Shown: positions 44,391-53,669, counted from the stretch's first letter. The stretch: DNA of 64,000 bases from Candidatus Hydrogenedentota bacterium (GCA_012730045.1 JAAYBR010000062.1:53199-117198), one strand, 5' to 3'. Notes: generated by a model from the letters alone, not told the origin. Numbers and translations are program-made.

Positions 44391-47300
44391 ATGGAATTCT
44401 CGGGCGAACGCTGCATCCCCGGCCGCAAGGGGCTGGAACTGCTCGAACTGGAGCACCGGGCGCGCTATGCGGCCGTGGCGGCCCGGTGCGCGGGGGGGCG
44501 CGTGCTGGACCTGGGCGCCGGCGCGGGCTACGGCACGGACATGCTGGCCGCCTCCGCCGCCCACGTGCTCGGGGTGGACATTTCCGAAGAGGCGGTTTCC
44601 TTTGCCACGGAGGCCTACGGCCGGGGGAACGCGCGGTTTGTCCAGGCGGACCTCTGCGCCGACGACTTCGCGGACATTGTCCGCGCGGCGCATCCCGAAC
44701 CCTTCGACGCCGTGACCTGCTTCGAGGTCATCGAGCATGTCGCCCAGCCGCAGAAACTCCTGCGCGCCGTGCGGTCCCTCCTCGCGCCGGACGGGCTCTT
44801 TTTCGTCTCGACGCCGAACATTGACTACGCCTTCGACATGGAGGCGGTGAACCCGCACCATGTGATCGAGTACAACCTGCCCGAATTCGAGCGCTGCCTG
44901 GGCGCGGAGTTCCGCCACGTCGCCGTCACGGGCCAGAAGGTCCACCTCATCTCCACCGTGGGCTGCGCCGACGGCGACGCGGTGACCTTCACCGACTGGC
45001 GCGACTACGGCGATGAGAACCACGTCAAGTATTACGCGGCGGTCTGCACCAACGCCGCCACCGCCCCGCCCCCCCTCCGGATCGCCCTGCGCACCAGCGA
45101 CGCGCACCTGAAAATCCTCCAGTCCAAACTGCGCGAGGTGCGGAAGGACCAGGAGGTGAAAGGCCAGCGCATCCGGCTGCTGGAGGCCCACCTGGCGGAA
45201 AGGAAGGACGCGGGGGAGGCGGCGCGGCAGGACGAGGTGCGCCTGTTGCGGGAGGACCTGGCGCGGACACAGGGGGACCTGGCGCGGACACAGGAGCAAC
45301 TGGCACGGATGGAGGAGGAACTGCGGGAAGTCCACGAGGACAGGAAACAGTTTCACGAGTCCCTGCGCCAGGCCCGCGACATGCACCTGCGCATCCAGGA
45401 GGACCTGCGCCGCGTGGAGGAGGAGGGGACCATGGGCGCGGTGAAGCGGATCAACCAGCTCCGTCGAGATTTCGAGGCCTTCAAGAACCACCCGGCGGTC
45501 CGCCGCCTGCTCCGCCTGCGCACGCCGGGGCTGAAGCTGCTGGGCCTGCTCGGTTTGGGGCCGGGGCGCATCGCGCCCCTGGCTGCGGGGCCGTCCCGTC
45601 CCGCACCGCAGCCCGAGGTTCCGGAAAAGCGGGAAGACCCCCGCCCTTTTGACCAACTCCTCCAGGACCGGACCCTCTGCCGCAACGGCAAGGACATGCC
45701 GATCCTGGGGGAGAAGACGGTGGAGCGCCTGCGCGGGGAGCTGATGCGGCGGCCGCAGGACACGCTGGTCAGCGTGATCATGCCCGCGTGGAACCGCGCC
45801 GAGACCATCGGCCGCGCCGTTGAGAGCGTGCTGGCCCAGTCCTACGCGAACTGGGAGTTGATCGTGGTGGATGACGGCAGCGACGACGGGACGCCGGAGG
45901 CCGTGCAGGCGTTCCGCGCGGCCAACCCGAAAATCCGGCTGCTGCGCATCGCCCACGAGGGGGTGTCCGCCGCCCGCGACGCCGGGTTGCGCGAGGCAAA
46001 GGGGGGAATCATCGCCTACCTCGACTCCGACAACCGGTGGCTCCCCGACTACCTGCTGTTCTCCGTGCATGCGCTGCTGGAGACAGGGGCCAAGTGCGGG
46101 TATTCGGTCCTGGAGATCGTGGACGAGGACCAGCGGAACGCGGTCAGCCACCGCGCGCGCCGCTTCGACCTCGACGCGCTGCTGAAGAACAACTACATAG
46201 ACATCAACATCTACGTCCACCGCCGGGAGCTGTTCGAGGAGCTGGGCGGCTTCGACCACACCCTCCGCCGCTGGGTGGACTGGGACGTCATCCTCCGCCA
46301 GACGACGCGGCATGACCCGGTCCAGATTCCCGCCGCCCTGTGCGTTTACTACCGCAAAAAGAAGCTCAACCAGATCACGCTGGAGGAGCCCCAGGCCTAC
46401 AAGTTCAAGGTGCTCAACAAGCACCTCATTGACTGGGAGGAGCTGGAGCGCGACGCCCCCGACCGCGAGGCGGGCCGCGTCTCCATCATCATCCCCGTGT
46501 ACAACCTGCCCGACCTCACCCGCGCCTGCGTCGAGTCCATCCACGCCCATTCCGGGGCCTTGGATTACGAGGTGGTGCTGGTGGACAACGGCAGCACGAT
46601 GGACGCCTCCGCCGCCCTCCGCGCGCTGGCGGAGCATCCCCGCGTGTTCCTCCTCACCAACTACGAGAACTACATGTTCGCCCTGGGAAACAACCTCGGC
46701 GCGGCGGGCTCGTCGGGCGACATCCTCGTCTTCCTCAACAACGACACCCGTGTGACCCCCGGCTGGCTCGAGACGCTCACCGCGCCCCTGCGGGAGGACC
46801 CGTCCGTCGGCATGGCGGGGCCGAAGCTGCTCTACGAGGACGGCACGGTGCAGGCGGCGGGCATGGCCTTCTCCGACCGCTCCGTCATCCCCTACCACAT
46901 CTACCAGGGCATGCCGGGCGATGCCCCCTGCGTCAACAAGCGCCGGACCTTCCAGGCCCTCACGGCGGCCTGCGTCGCCCTGCGCGCGGAGGACTTCCTC
47001 CGCCTGCGCGGCTTCGACCCGCTGTACGTCAACGGCGGCGAGGACCTGGACCTCTGCTTCCGCGTGACGCAGGAGCTGAATAAGAGAATCCTCTACGTCC
47101 CCGAGTCCACGGTCTACCACCTCGAAAGCAAGACCCCCGGACGCTCCAAGGCCATCCGCCACAACCGCACCACCTTCTTCGAGCGGTGGGGCGAGGCCGT
47201 CCGCCCGGACGACCAGACCTTCTTCGAAGCGGACGGGTTCCGCGTGCGCGAGTACGTCAAGCGCGGAAACGACCCCGACGGGCCCACGGCCTCCTACATC

Positions 47301-48548
47301 CCCGTGCTGGAGACGGAGGGGGGGGAGCGGGCGTGGGCGCCCCCGGCCGGGGCGTCCGCACCGCAGGCGGGGCTCAACGTCGGGTTCGTCTGCATCTGGC
47401 ATGTCCGGGGGATCGCGCTGCAGACGCTGCAGATCATGCGCACGCTGGAGACGGCAGGAGGATTTGCCGCCCATGCGCTGGCCCGCTGGGAGGCGGACAA
47501 GTTCACCGAGCACCCGCCGGTGGACCACCCGCGCGTCATGAACGGCGGCGACGACCCCGGCCCCGAGGAGTGCGTGGCCTGGGCCAGGGAGCGGCGGCTG
47601 GACGCGGTCTTTTTCATGGAGGTTCACCCCCGCGACTGGAAGCGGGTGGACGCCTTGCAAGCGGCCGGGTTCCGGGTGTTTGCCTATGAGAATCTCGATG
47701 TGCTGCGGCTGGAGTTTCTGGACCGCTACGCCCGTTTCGACGGGTTTTTCCACAACACCTTCGAGACAGGGCGCGTTTTCCGGCGCACCCACCCCCAGGT
47801 TCCATCGCTGGTCGTTCCCTGGGGGATTCCCGAGGCCCTTTTTCCCCCCGCGCCGCCGCGACCGGCGGCGGGCGGCTTCCTGCGTTTTGTGCATGTCGCG
47901 GGCTGGGGCGGGATCAACAACCGGAAGAACACCGACGGCCTCCTCCGCGCGTGGGCCAAGGCGAACCCGGCGAACGCCGTGCTGCGCCTGCACACGCAGG
48001 CGCCGGCGGAGCAGTACGGGCCGGAAAGCGCGCGCATCCTGCGCGCCTGCCGGAACATCGAACTGCGCGAGGGCACGGTGGAGAACATCCACGCCGCCTA
48101 CGCGGACGCGGACATGCTGCTGTGGCCGTCCAAGCGCGAGGGGCTCGGGCTCCCCATTGTCGAGGCCCTGGCCTGCGGGCTCCCTGTCCTGATTTCCGAC
48201 GGCTATCTGATGAAGCAGTGGGTCCTTCCCGGCGAGCACGGGCTGGTCTGCCCGGCGTCCCCGCAGGAGGGCATGATGTACCTGCCGGAGATGCGGGTGG
48301 ACGAGGATGCTTTGGCGGCGATGATCCGCGACCTGGCGGCGCACCCGGAGCGCGTGGCGGCGATGGCTGAAAACGTCCGGCGGGACCGTCATCTGTGGCT
48401 GTGGACCTGGCAGCCCGACGTGCTGGCCGGGCAGCTCCGCGCCTGGCTGGAGGATCCCGCCGCGCCGCCGGACCCGGAGCTGGGCTATCTCCCGGAAAGC
48501 ATCCGCGATTTTGAGCGGAAACGCCGCGCGGCTTTTGGAGAGCAATGA
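44391..48548 (+). CDS. Four-domain methyltransferase/glycosyltransferase fusion
   Basis: The 1385-residue cytoplasmic protein contains: a class I SAM methyltransferase (about 30-230; VLDLGAGAGYGTD, FEVIEHV); a long coiled coil (about 235-350, rich in Glu/Arg/Gln); a GT2 domain (from about 460; VSVIMPAWNRAETI, VVDDGSDDGT, DSDN in place of DxD); a second GT2 (from about 696; IIIPVYNLPDLT, LVDNGST, NNDTR); and a GT4-like GT-B domain (from about 995; ENLDVL, PSKREGLGLPIVEALACGLPVL with the EX7E motif). Such fusions assemble O-antigen or surface-layer glycans; the methyltransferase may cap or modify a sugar. AGGAGG precedes ATG 44391. Confidence 0.85.
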   Translation: MEFSGERCIPGRKGLELLELEHRARYAAVAARCAGGRVLDLGAGAGYGTDMLAASAAHVLGVDISEEAVSFATEAYGRGNARFVQADLCADDFADIVRAAHPEPFDAVTCFEVIEHVAQPQKLLRAVRSLLAPDGLFFVSTPNIDYAFDMEAVNPHHVIEYNLPEFERCLGAEFRHVAVTGQKVHLISTVGCADGDAVTFTDWRDYGDENHVKYYAAVCTNAATAPPPLRIALRTSDAHLKILQSKLREVRKDQEVKGQRIRLLEAHLAERKDAGEAARQDEVRLLREDLARTQGDLARTQEQLARMEEELREVHEDRKQFHESLRQARDMHLRIQEDLRRVEEEGTMGAVKRINQLRRDFEAFKNHPAVRRLLRLRTPGLKLLGLLGLGPGRIAPLAAGPSRPAPQPEVPEKREDPRPFDQLLQDRTLCRNGKDMPILGEKTVERLRGELMRRPQDTLVSVIMPAWNRAETIGRAVESVLAQSYANWELIVVDDGSDDGTPEAVQAFRAANPKIRLLRIAHEGVSAARDAGLREAKGGIIAYLDSDNRWLPDYLLFSVHALLETGAKCGYSVLEIVDEDQRNAVSHRARRFDLDALLKNNYIDINIYVHRRELFEELGGFDHTLRRWVDWDVILRQTTRHDPVQIPAALCVYYRKKKLNQITLEEPQAYKFKVLNKHLIDWEELERDAPDREAGRVSIIIPVYNLPDLTRACVESIHAHSGALDYEVVLVDNGSTMDASAALRALAEHPRVFLLTNYENYMFALGNNLGAAGSSGDILVFLNNDTRVTPGWLETLTAPLREDPSVGMAGPKLLYEDGTVQAAGMAFSDRSVIPYHIYQGMPGDAPCVNKRRTFQALTAACVALRAEDFLRLRGFDPLYVNGGEDLDLCFRVTQELNKRILYVPESTVYHLESKTPGRSKAIRHNRTTFFERWGEAVRPDDQTFFEADGFRVREYVKRGNDPDGPTASYIPVLETEGGERAWAPPAGASAPQAGLNVGFVCIWHVRGIALQTLQIMRTLETAGGFAAHALARWEADKFTEHPPVDHPRVMNGGDDPGPEECVAWARERRLDAVFFMEVHPRDWKRVDALQAAGFRVFAYENLDVLRLEFLDRYARFDGFFHNTFETGRVFRRTHPQVPSLVVPWGIPEALFPPAPPRPAAGGFLRFVHVAGWGGINNRKNTDGLLRAWAKANPANAVLRLHTQAPAEQYGPESARILRACRNIELREGTVENIHAAYADADMLLWPSKREGLGLPIVEALACGLPVLISDGYLMKQWVLPGEHGLVCPASPQEGMMYLPEMRVDEDALAAMIRDLAAHPERVAAMAENVRRDRHLWLWTWQPDVLAGQLRAWLEDPAAPPDPELGYLPESIRDFERKRRAAFGEQ

Positions 48549-48557
48549 CATGAAGAT
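48537..48557 (+). repeat. 21-bp direct repeat, copy 1
   Basis: This segment is identical to 49559-49579. It spans the stop of the 1385-aa gene and an ATG-AAG-AT start. The two copies flank the methyltransferase gene exactly. Confidence 0.85.
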
Positions 48558-48618
48558 GTGCGCGGCGGCAATCGAACCGGACGTGTTCCCTCAGGGAAAA
48601 AGAAGGGTGTCGGCATGA
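48550..48618 (+). other. 22-codon ORF between the glycan gene and the methyltransferase
   Basis: ATG at 48550 (MKMCAAAIEPDVF...) opens a 22-codon frame ending in TGA at 48616-48618, overlapping the methyltransferase start by 4 bases (ATGA). Its first seven bases copy the start of the downstream epimerase. It may be a relic that keeps translation coupled. It is not a recognised protein. Confidence 0.3.
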
Positions 48619-49541
48619 CAAGTCAACTGCCGCCTGACGAGCAGGCGCGGCGCATCGCGGCCCACTGGGACGCGGCTGCGGTGAACAACTGTCCCGGGTG
48701 GTGGGCGCACCCCCGGATCGTTCAGCATGTCAACGCCCGCGTCTGCGGGCGTCCGGTAAAGGGGACCAGCCGGGGGCTGATGGAAAAGGTGAAAGAGCTG
48801 TTCGGGGCACAGGTCTGGGACAGGGGCGTCTCTGTGGGCTGCGGAAGCGGAGCCAAGGAGATGGCCATGATGGACGCGGGCATTGTCGGGGCCTTCACCC
48901 TGTACGAGCTCTCTCCCGTCCGTGTGGAACAGGGGCGCGCCCTTGCCGAATCCCGCGGGCTTCAGGACCGGGTGGAATTCCGCATCCAGGACGCGTTCAA
49001 GGCCGGTATTCCCGACGGAAGCGTTGATTTCGTCCATTGGAACAACTCCCTGCACCACATGATGGACACCCCGGTGGCGGTGGCCTGGAGCTATAGAATC
49101 CTCCGCAAGGGCGGCATGTTTTACATGGACGACTTCATCGGGCCGACGCGGTTTCAGTGGTCTGACAAGGCGCTTGAGCTCTGCACCGCTGTGCGGGCGT
49201 CGCTTCCGGAGAAGTATCTGGCCAACCTCAGACGTCCGGACGGCCGGGAGCCCGTTCGGGTGCGGCGTCCCGATCCCGTGGCGTTTGCGCGGCAGGATCC
49301 CAGTGAGGCGGCGGATTCCGACCGCATCATGCCCGCCCTGCGGAAGTTCTTTCCCGGGGCCTGGACCATGCGGACGGGCGGCGTGATCTACAACTGTGCC
49401 CTTGCCCACTGCATACAGAACTTCAACCCCGGAGATCCCGATGACACGGCCCTGCTGGACGGGCTGCTGGTGGTGGACGATGTCGCCCTGGAGATCCCGG
49501 GCATTGAAAGCCACTACGCTGTCGCCCTCGCATGCAAATAG
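48615..49541 (+). CDS. SAM-dependent methyltransferase
   Basis: The 308-residue class I methyltransferase has SAM motif VSVGCGSGAKEM (about 72-83), acidic YELSPVR at motif II, FRIQDAF, and DFVHWNNSLHHM before a catalytic-type loop. The N-terminal DEQARRIAAHWDAAAVNNCPGWWAHP is seen in uncharacterised methyltransferases of surface-polysaccharide loci. A GAAGGG site lies before ATG 48615. The gene is bracketed by a 21-bp direct repeat, and its base use looks slightly less GC-rich, both suggesting late insertion into the glycan cluster. Confidence 0.82.
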   Translation: MTSQLPPDEQARRIAAHWDAAAVNNCPGWWAHPRIVQHVNARVCGRPVKGTSRGLMEKVKELFGAQVWDRGVSVGCGSGAKEMAMMDAGIVGAFTLYELSPVRVEQGRALAESRGLQDRVEFRIQDAFKAGIPDGSVDFVHWNNSLHHMMDTPVAVAWSYRILRKGGMFYMDDFIGPTRFQWSDKALELCTAVRASLPEKYLANLRRPDGREPVRVRRPDPVAFARQDPSEAADSDRIMPALRKFFPGAWTMRTGGVIYNCALAHCIQNFNPGDPDDTALLDGLLVVDDVALEIPGIESHYAVALACK

Positions 49542-49558
49542 GAAAAGAGCGGCGGAAC

Positions 49559-49579
49559 GGAGAGCAATGACATGAAGAT
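49559..49579 (+). repeat. 21-bp direct repeat, copy 2
   Basis: This is identical to 48537-48557 and includes the epimerase start codon at 49572. Removing the sequence between the copies would place the epimerase directly after the 1385-aa gene with only one base between stop and start. Confidence 0.85.
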
Positions 49580-50564
49580 ACTGGTTGCGGGCGGCGCGGG
49601 ATACGTCGGGTCGGTGCTTGCGCCGATGCTCCAGGAGCGCGGGCATGAGGTGACGGTGGCGGACCAGTGCTGGTTCGGCAACCGGCTCCCCGCGTCGGTG
49701 CCCGTGGTGGAGACGGACCTTTTCGCGCTGGACGACGCGGCGCTGGCGGGGTTTGACCGGGTGGTTTTTCTGGCGGGCCTGTCCAACGACCCGATGGCGG
49801 AGTACGACCCCGCCATGAACTTCATCCAGAACGGGGCGCTGCCCGCGTATCTGGCGTTCCGGGCGAAGCAGGCGGGCGTGGGCCGCTTCATCTACGGGTC
49901 GTCCTGCTCGGTCTACGGGTACACGCTGGACAAGCTGTACAACGAGGACGCGCCGGTCACCTGCCCCTATCCCTACGGCATCTCGAAGCTCCAGGGGGAG
50001 CGCGGGGTGCTCCAGATGGGCGAGGACGGGTTTTCGGTCATCGCCCTGCGCCAGGGCACGGTCAACGGCCACAGCCCGCGCATGCGCTTTGATCTCATCG
50101 TGAACACCATGTGCAAGAGCGCCCGCACCACGGGGCGGATCACGGTGAACAACCCGGCTATCTGGCGGCCCCTGATAGACGTGCGCGACACGTCGGAGGC
50201 GTTCCTCCGCGCCGTGGAGGCCGACCCCGGCGTCAGTGGCGTGTTCAACGTGGCGAAGGACAACTACACCGTCGGCCAGGTGGCGGAGCGGGTCGCGGAG
50301 GCGCTGAAGCGGCTCACGGGCCAGTCCACGGAGATCGAGGTGCTGCACCGGCACGACCTGCGCAACTACAAGGTGGACTGCGCCCAGGCCCGCGCCGTGC
50401 TGGGGTTCTCCCCGCAGCGCGACATCGAAGAGATGGTGCTCTCCCTGCACGAGCACTGGGACGAGTACGGCGACCCGGAAGAGGAGCGCTACCACAACAT
50501 CCGCGTGTTCAAGCGCCTGCACCCGGGGCTGAGCGCCCCCGTGTCCCTCCTGCCGGGGACGTGA
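49572..50564 (+). CDS. NAD-dependent sugar epimerase/dehydratase
   Basis: The 330-residue extended SDR has GGAGYVG (7-13), LAGLSNDP, and the active-site tyrosine and lysine in YPYGISK with GSSCSVYG before it. It resembles UDP-glucose 4-epimerase and dTDP-sugar epimerases; the exact product is not readable. It presumably supplies an activated sugar to the fused glycosyltransferases upstream. The end (DEYGDPEEERYHNIRVFKRLH) is common in this subgroup. Confidence 0.85.
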   Translation: MKILVAGGAGYVGSVLAPMLQERGHEVTVADQCWFGNRLPASVPVVETDLFALDDAALAGFDRVVFLAGLSNDPMAEYDPAMNFIQNGALPAYLAFRAKQAGVGRFIYGSSCSVYGYTLDKLYNEDAPVTCPYPYGISKLQGERGVLQMGEDGFSVIALRQGTVNGHSPRMRFDLIVNTMCKSARTTGRITVNNPAIWRPLIDVRDTSEAFLRAVEADPGVSGVFNVAKDNYTVGQVAERVAEALKRLTGQSTEIEVLHRHDLRNYKVDCAQARAVLGFSPQRDIEEMVLSLHEHWDEYGDPEEERYHNIRVFKRLHPGLSAPVSLLPGT

Positions 50565-50610
50565 CGGGGCGCGCATTGGGCGCGGGGCCAACAAAGAAGG
50601 ATTCAGGGCC

Positions 50611-52188
50611 ATGAAGTGTTCACGACGTGCCTTTCTGGGCGGCATGGCCGCCGCAGGCCTTTCCGCAGGGATGCCGAAGGGAGGATTCGCCGCCAAGGGG
50701 GACGCCGGGGCGTCCGTCCGGCGGTACAACCTGTCGGTCTCCATTGACGCGCTCAAAGCCGACCCGGAGCTGCTGGACATTGTAAGCGGGGCGGGGGTGA
50801 CGGACCTGTGGCTGGCCTGCTTCTTCAACGGGAACTTCTACCACCCCATCGGGGAGGTGATGGAGTGGAAGGGGCGCATTGAGGCGAAGGGCATGGCGGT
50901 GCACAACATCACCATCCCCCTCGGCCACCCGTCGTTCTCGGACACGCCGCCGGACTACATGCCCGGCGTGGACCTGAAGGCCTGGAAACAGGGGGTGCGC
51001 CCGGATGGCAAGCGGCACTACGGGGTGTCCCTCCATCCCCCGGCCACGGAGGCGAACGTCGAGGCCCTGCGCAAAATCAAGACCACGGACCCGAAAATCG
51101 TCTTCGTGGACGACGACTACCGGCTCGCGCCGTCCCCGGCCGACATCGGCGGCTGTTTCTGCGACGACTGCAAACGCGCCTTTCTGGAGAAGCACGGCTA
51201 CGGCGCGCCGCAGTGGGACGCCCTGCTGGGCGCGGTGGCGGAGCGGCGGCTGACCGCCGAACTGCGCGCGTGGGTCACGCACCAGTGCGACATGCTGACG
51301 GCGTGCTTCCGCGCGCAGCAGGCCGCCCTCGCGCCGGAGGCGGAGATGGGCATCATGGTCATGTACCTCGGCTCCGAGAAGTCGGGCATCCGCCTGCCCG
51401 ACTACACGGGGGTGCCCTTCCGCGTGGGCGAGCTCATGTTCGGCGACGCCTCCTTCGCCCCCGTCAAGGGGAAGACGGATGAGCTGTTCAGCGCCCTGTT
51501 CCACCGCCGGTTCACGCCGCCGGAGCGGGCGTACAGCGAGACGACGGCCTGGCCGCCCGACGGCCTCTCGGCGGCGAACATGGCCGCCAAGCTCTCCATC
51601 ACGACCCTCGCGGACGTGCGCAACACCATGTTCATGAGCGGCGCGCGGGCCTTCCCGCGCACCCACTGGGCGACCCTCGCCCCGGAGATGAAAAAGCAGG
51701 CCGCGTTCCACCGGGAACTCGCCGGACAGGTTCCGCGCGGACCCTTCCGCCACTACTGGGGCGAGGGCGCGCGCTGGGCGGGCGATGCGAACCCCTACAG
51801 CCTCTTCCTCGCCTGCGGCGTGCCCTTTGAGGTGTCGGAGACCGTTTCGGACACGGGCTGGACCTTCCTCGCCGACGCCGACGCGCACGAGGCGGCGGGG
51901 GACCGCTGTGTCACGCGCGCGGCGGGCGGCGCGGGGCGCGCCGTGCCGGAGACACTGGATGCCCTCTTTGCCCTCAAGCGCGAGCTGCTGCCCGCGCTGG
52001 GCCGCGTGCCCGTGGTGGCCGAGGACGTTCCCGTGGTCTGCGCGTGGTACCCCACGGCGCGGGCGGCGCTCCTGTGGAATCTGGCGGAGGAGGCGAGGGA
52101 GGTCACCCTCCTCGCCGGGAAAGACCGCCGGACCGTCGCGCTGGGGCCGCTCGGGTCCGAACTCGTGTGCGACGTGGTCTGCGGATAG
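50611..52188 (+). CDS. TAT-exported protein of unknown function
   Basis: The 525-residue protein has a twin-arginine signal (CSRRAFLGGMAAAGLSAGM). The mature part suggests a TIM-barrel hydrolase: VTDLWLACFFNGNFYHPIGE, then IVFVDDDYRL followed by GGCFCDDCKRAFLEKHG. The paired acids and FCDDC motif occur in uncharacterised exported glycosidase-like proteins. A folded, cofactor- or metal-bearing exported protein is likely given the TAT route. GAAGGATT precedes ATG 50611. It lies 46 bases after the epimerase gene and may be in the same transcript. Confidence 0.6.
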   Translation: MKCSRRAFLGGMAAAGLSAGMPKGGFAAKGDAGASVRRYNLSVSIDALKADPELLDIVSGAGVTDLWLACFFNGNFYHPIGEVMEWKGRIEAKGMAVHNITIPLGHPSFSDTPPDYMPGVDLKAWKQGVRPDGKRHYGVSLHPPATEANVEALRKIKTTDPKIVFVDDDYRLAPSPADIGGCFCDDCKRAFLEKHGYGAPQWDALLGAVAERRLTAELRAWVTHQCDMLTACFRAQQAALAPEAEMGIMVMYLGSEKSGIRLPDYTGVPFRVGELMFGDASFAPVKGKTDELFSALFHRRFTPPERAYSETTAWPPDGLSAANMAAKLSITTLADVRNTMFMSGARAFPRTHWATLAPEMKKQAAFHRELAGQVPRGPFRHYWGEGARWAGDANPYSLFLACGVPFEVSETVSDTGWTFLADADAHEAAGDRCVTRAAGGAGRAVPETLDALFALKRELLPALGRVPVVAEDVPVVCAWYPTARAALLWNLAEEAREVTLLAGKDRRTVALGPLGSELVCDVVCG

Positions 52189-52227
52189 CGGGAGGTCTCA
52201 CGAGACATCGTCCGACCCCCTCCAGTC

Positions 52228-52318
52228 CGTCACCCCCGCGAAGGCGGGGGCCCATGCCGTTGACGCGTGCCGTAATCCGCTGACCCAGGATGGATTCCCG
52301 CTTGCGCGGGAATGACGG
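52228..52318. repeat. Composite two-hairpin repeat, copy A
   Basis: One end carries CACCCCCGCGAAGGCGGGGG and the other GATTCCCGCTTGCGCGGGAA, each a hairpin, with partly conserved sequence between. Inverted relative to copy B at 56973-57056. It lies in the convergent gap before the PPTase gene. Confidence 0.8.
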
Positions 52319-52338
52319 CAGGAGTGTTTTCCGGCCCG

Positions 52339-53070
52339 CTACGGCATCTCCCGGATGAAACGGATGCATCCCGTTCCGTTGGGGCAGAGGCAGGCACCAA
52401 GGAGGCGCGGCGTGCCGGGGGCCGTTTCGGGCCACCAGAACCAGTGCAGCGCGCCGCCCGGCACCGGCAGCGCCACTGTGCCGAATGCCGTGGTTTCCGG
52501 CGCGCGCGACAGGTCGGCCTCCATCAGCGCCAGGATGCCCGGACCGTGCGGGGGCGCGTTCTCCCGGTGCGGCAGGGCCTTGACGCGGGCCTCCTTGGCC
52601 GTCCACAGGGCGTAGAACAGCAGGGTCCTCCCCGGCTCCGCGCTGGCGGCGAGGCAGGCATGCTCGGCGGGGGTGAAGAACCGCGCCGCGATCCGTTCCA
52701 CCCCGGCGCGGGGACGGACGGCCTCCACATCCACGCCCAGGGGGCCGCGCGCGCCCGCGGCGAGGACCACCCACCCGCCCGCGTGGCTCAGGCTGGTGCG
52801 GAGCGCGGGGTCTTCGCGCAGTGCGCGCGCGCGCATCCAGTGTCCGGCGGTGAACTCGGCGCGCCGGTCGGGATGGGGAAGCGCGGCGGCCGCGTTGCGG
52901 TCCTCCGGGGCCAGTTCCCTCTCCATACGCTCCAGCAGGTCGGGGGTGTCAGGCCGCCTGACCGCCCGCAGAAGCATGGCGTCCTCCGCCGTTGCGGCGG
53001 GGGAGGGGGGCGTTTCCTCCGGCGCGTCCAGCGCGGAGAGGCTGCGCAGAAAAGGGCGGGCGTCCCTCAC
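52339..53070 (-). CDS. Sfp-type 4'-phosphopantetheinyl transferase
   Basis: The enzyme moves the phosphopantetheine arm of CoA onto carrier proteins. The 243-residue protein has the metal-binding GVDVE (113-117) and WTAKEARVKA (156-165) motifs of the Sfp/AcpT group, and FFTPAEH between them. It starts with GTG at 53070, sharing one base with the stop of the BFN-family gene. No polyketide or peptide synthetase is in the window, so it may serve the fatty-acid carrier protein or a distant cluster. Confidence 0.85.
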   Translation of the reverse strand: MRDARPFLRSLSALDAPEETPPSPAATAEDAMLLRAVRRPDTPDLLERMERELAPEDRNAAAALPHPDRRAEFTAGHWMRARALREDPALRTSLSHAGGWVVLAAGARGPLGVDVEAVRPRAGVERIAARFFTPAEHACLAASAEPGRTLLFYALWTAKEARVKALPHRENAPPHGPGILALMEADLSRAPETTAFGTVALPVPGGALHWFWWPETAPGTPRLLGACLCPNGTGCIRFIREMP

Positions 53071-53669
53071 TAGAACCCTTCCTCATCGAAGTCGTCGGGC
53101 TCGTCCGGGTCCTCGTCGTCGCCGCCGTCGTCCGGTTCCTGGCCGGTCTCCTCCTCCGGGGACTCCTCCTCCCCGTAGGACGGCTCCGTCTCGGACTCCG
53201 TCTCGGACTCCGTCTCCCGGTCCGTCTGTCCCCCCGGCAGGCCCAGACTGGACAGGATGGCAACGTCCTGTCCGGCGGCGTCGAAGACCTCGTCCGCCAC
53301 GAACACGGGGCACTTCGCGCGGACGGCGACGGCGATGCCGTCGCTGGGGCGCGTGTCAATGCGCAGCACCTGCTCCACCTGCCCGGCGGCGTCCACCTGC
53401 TCCACCGTCAGGTAGGCGAAGAAGGTCCCCTCCTCGAACTTGTACACCGTCACCGACTTCAGCGTTCCGCGCAGCCCCGCCAGAATGTTCAGCACCAGGT
53501 CGTGCGTCATGGGGCGCAGGGGCTTCTGCCCGCGGACGCCCAGACTGATGGCCGCCGCCTCAAAGGGGCCCACGCTGATCGGAAGCACCCGGTCCCCGGC
53601 CTGAAGCAGCACCGTGGGGGTGTTTTCCTCGTCCAGCGCGTAGGCACCCAGCACGTTCACTTCTATCAT
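53070..53669 (-). CDS. BFN/DUF151 bifunctional nuclease family protein
   Basis: The 199-residue protein has the DUF151 core in residues 1-135 (VLLQAGDRVLPISVGPFEAAAI; LRIDTRPSDGIAVAVRAKCP). Plant and bacterial relatives show DNase/RNase activity; in Thermotoga the family fold is known but the role is not. The C-terminal 55 residues are a strongly acidic, disordered tail with ETES units, encoded by a 12-bp tandem repeat. GGAGAGAAG precedes ATG 53669. It overlaps the PPTase start by one base and diverges from the hyd cluster. Confidence 0.85.
   Translation of the reverse strand: MIEVNVLGAYALDEENTPTVLLQAGDRVLPISVGPFEAAAISLGVRGQKPLRPMTHDLVLNILAGLRGTLKSVTVYKFEEGTFFAYLTVEQVDAAGQVEQVLRIDTRPSDGIAVAVRAKCPVFVADEVFDAAGQDVAILSSLGLPGGQTDRETESETESETEPSYGEEESPEEETGQEPDDGGDDEDPDEPDDFDEEGF
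53188..53223. repeat. 12-bp coding microsatellite in the acidic tail
   Basis: Three 12-base units (GTCTCGGACTCC twice, then GTCTCCCGGTCC) encode repeated ETES/ETDR. In-frame length change would lengthen or shorten the acidic tail. Confidence 0.7.

Noticed and set aside
44244..48551. 1435-codon open frame on the minus strand
   Set aside because: It is exactly antisense to the 1385-aa fusion gene, which has recognisable domains, a promoter and a ribosome site.
52339..53070. Secondary-metabolite cluster around the Sfp-type transferase
   Set aside because: No carrier-protein, polyketide or peptide synthetase genes are within the window.
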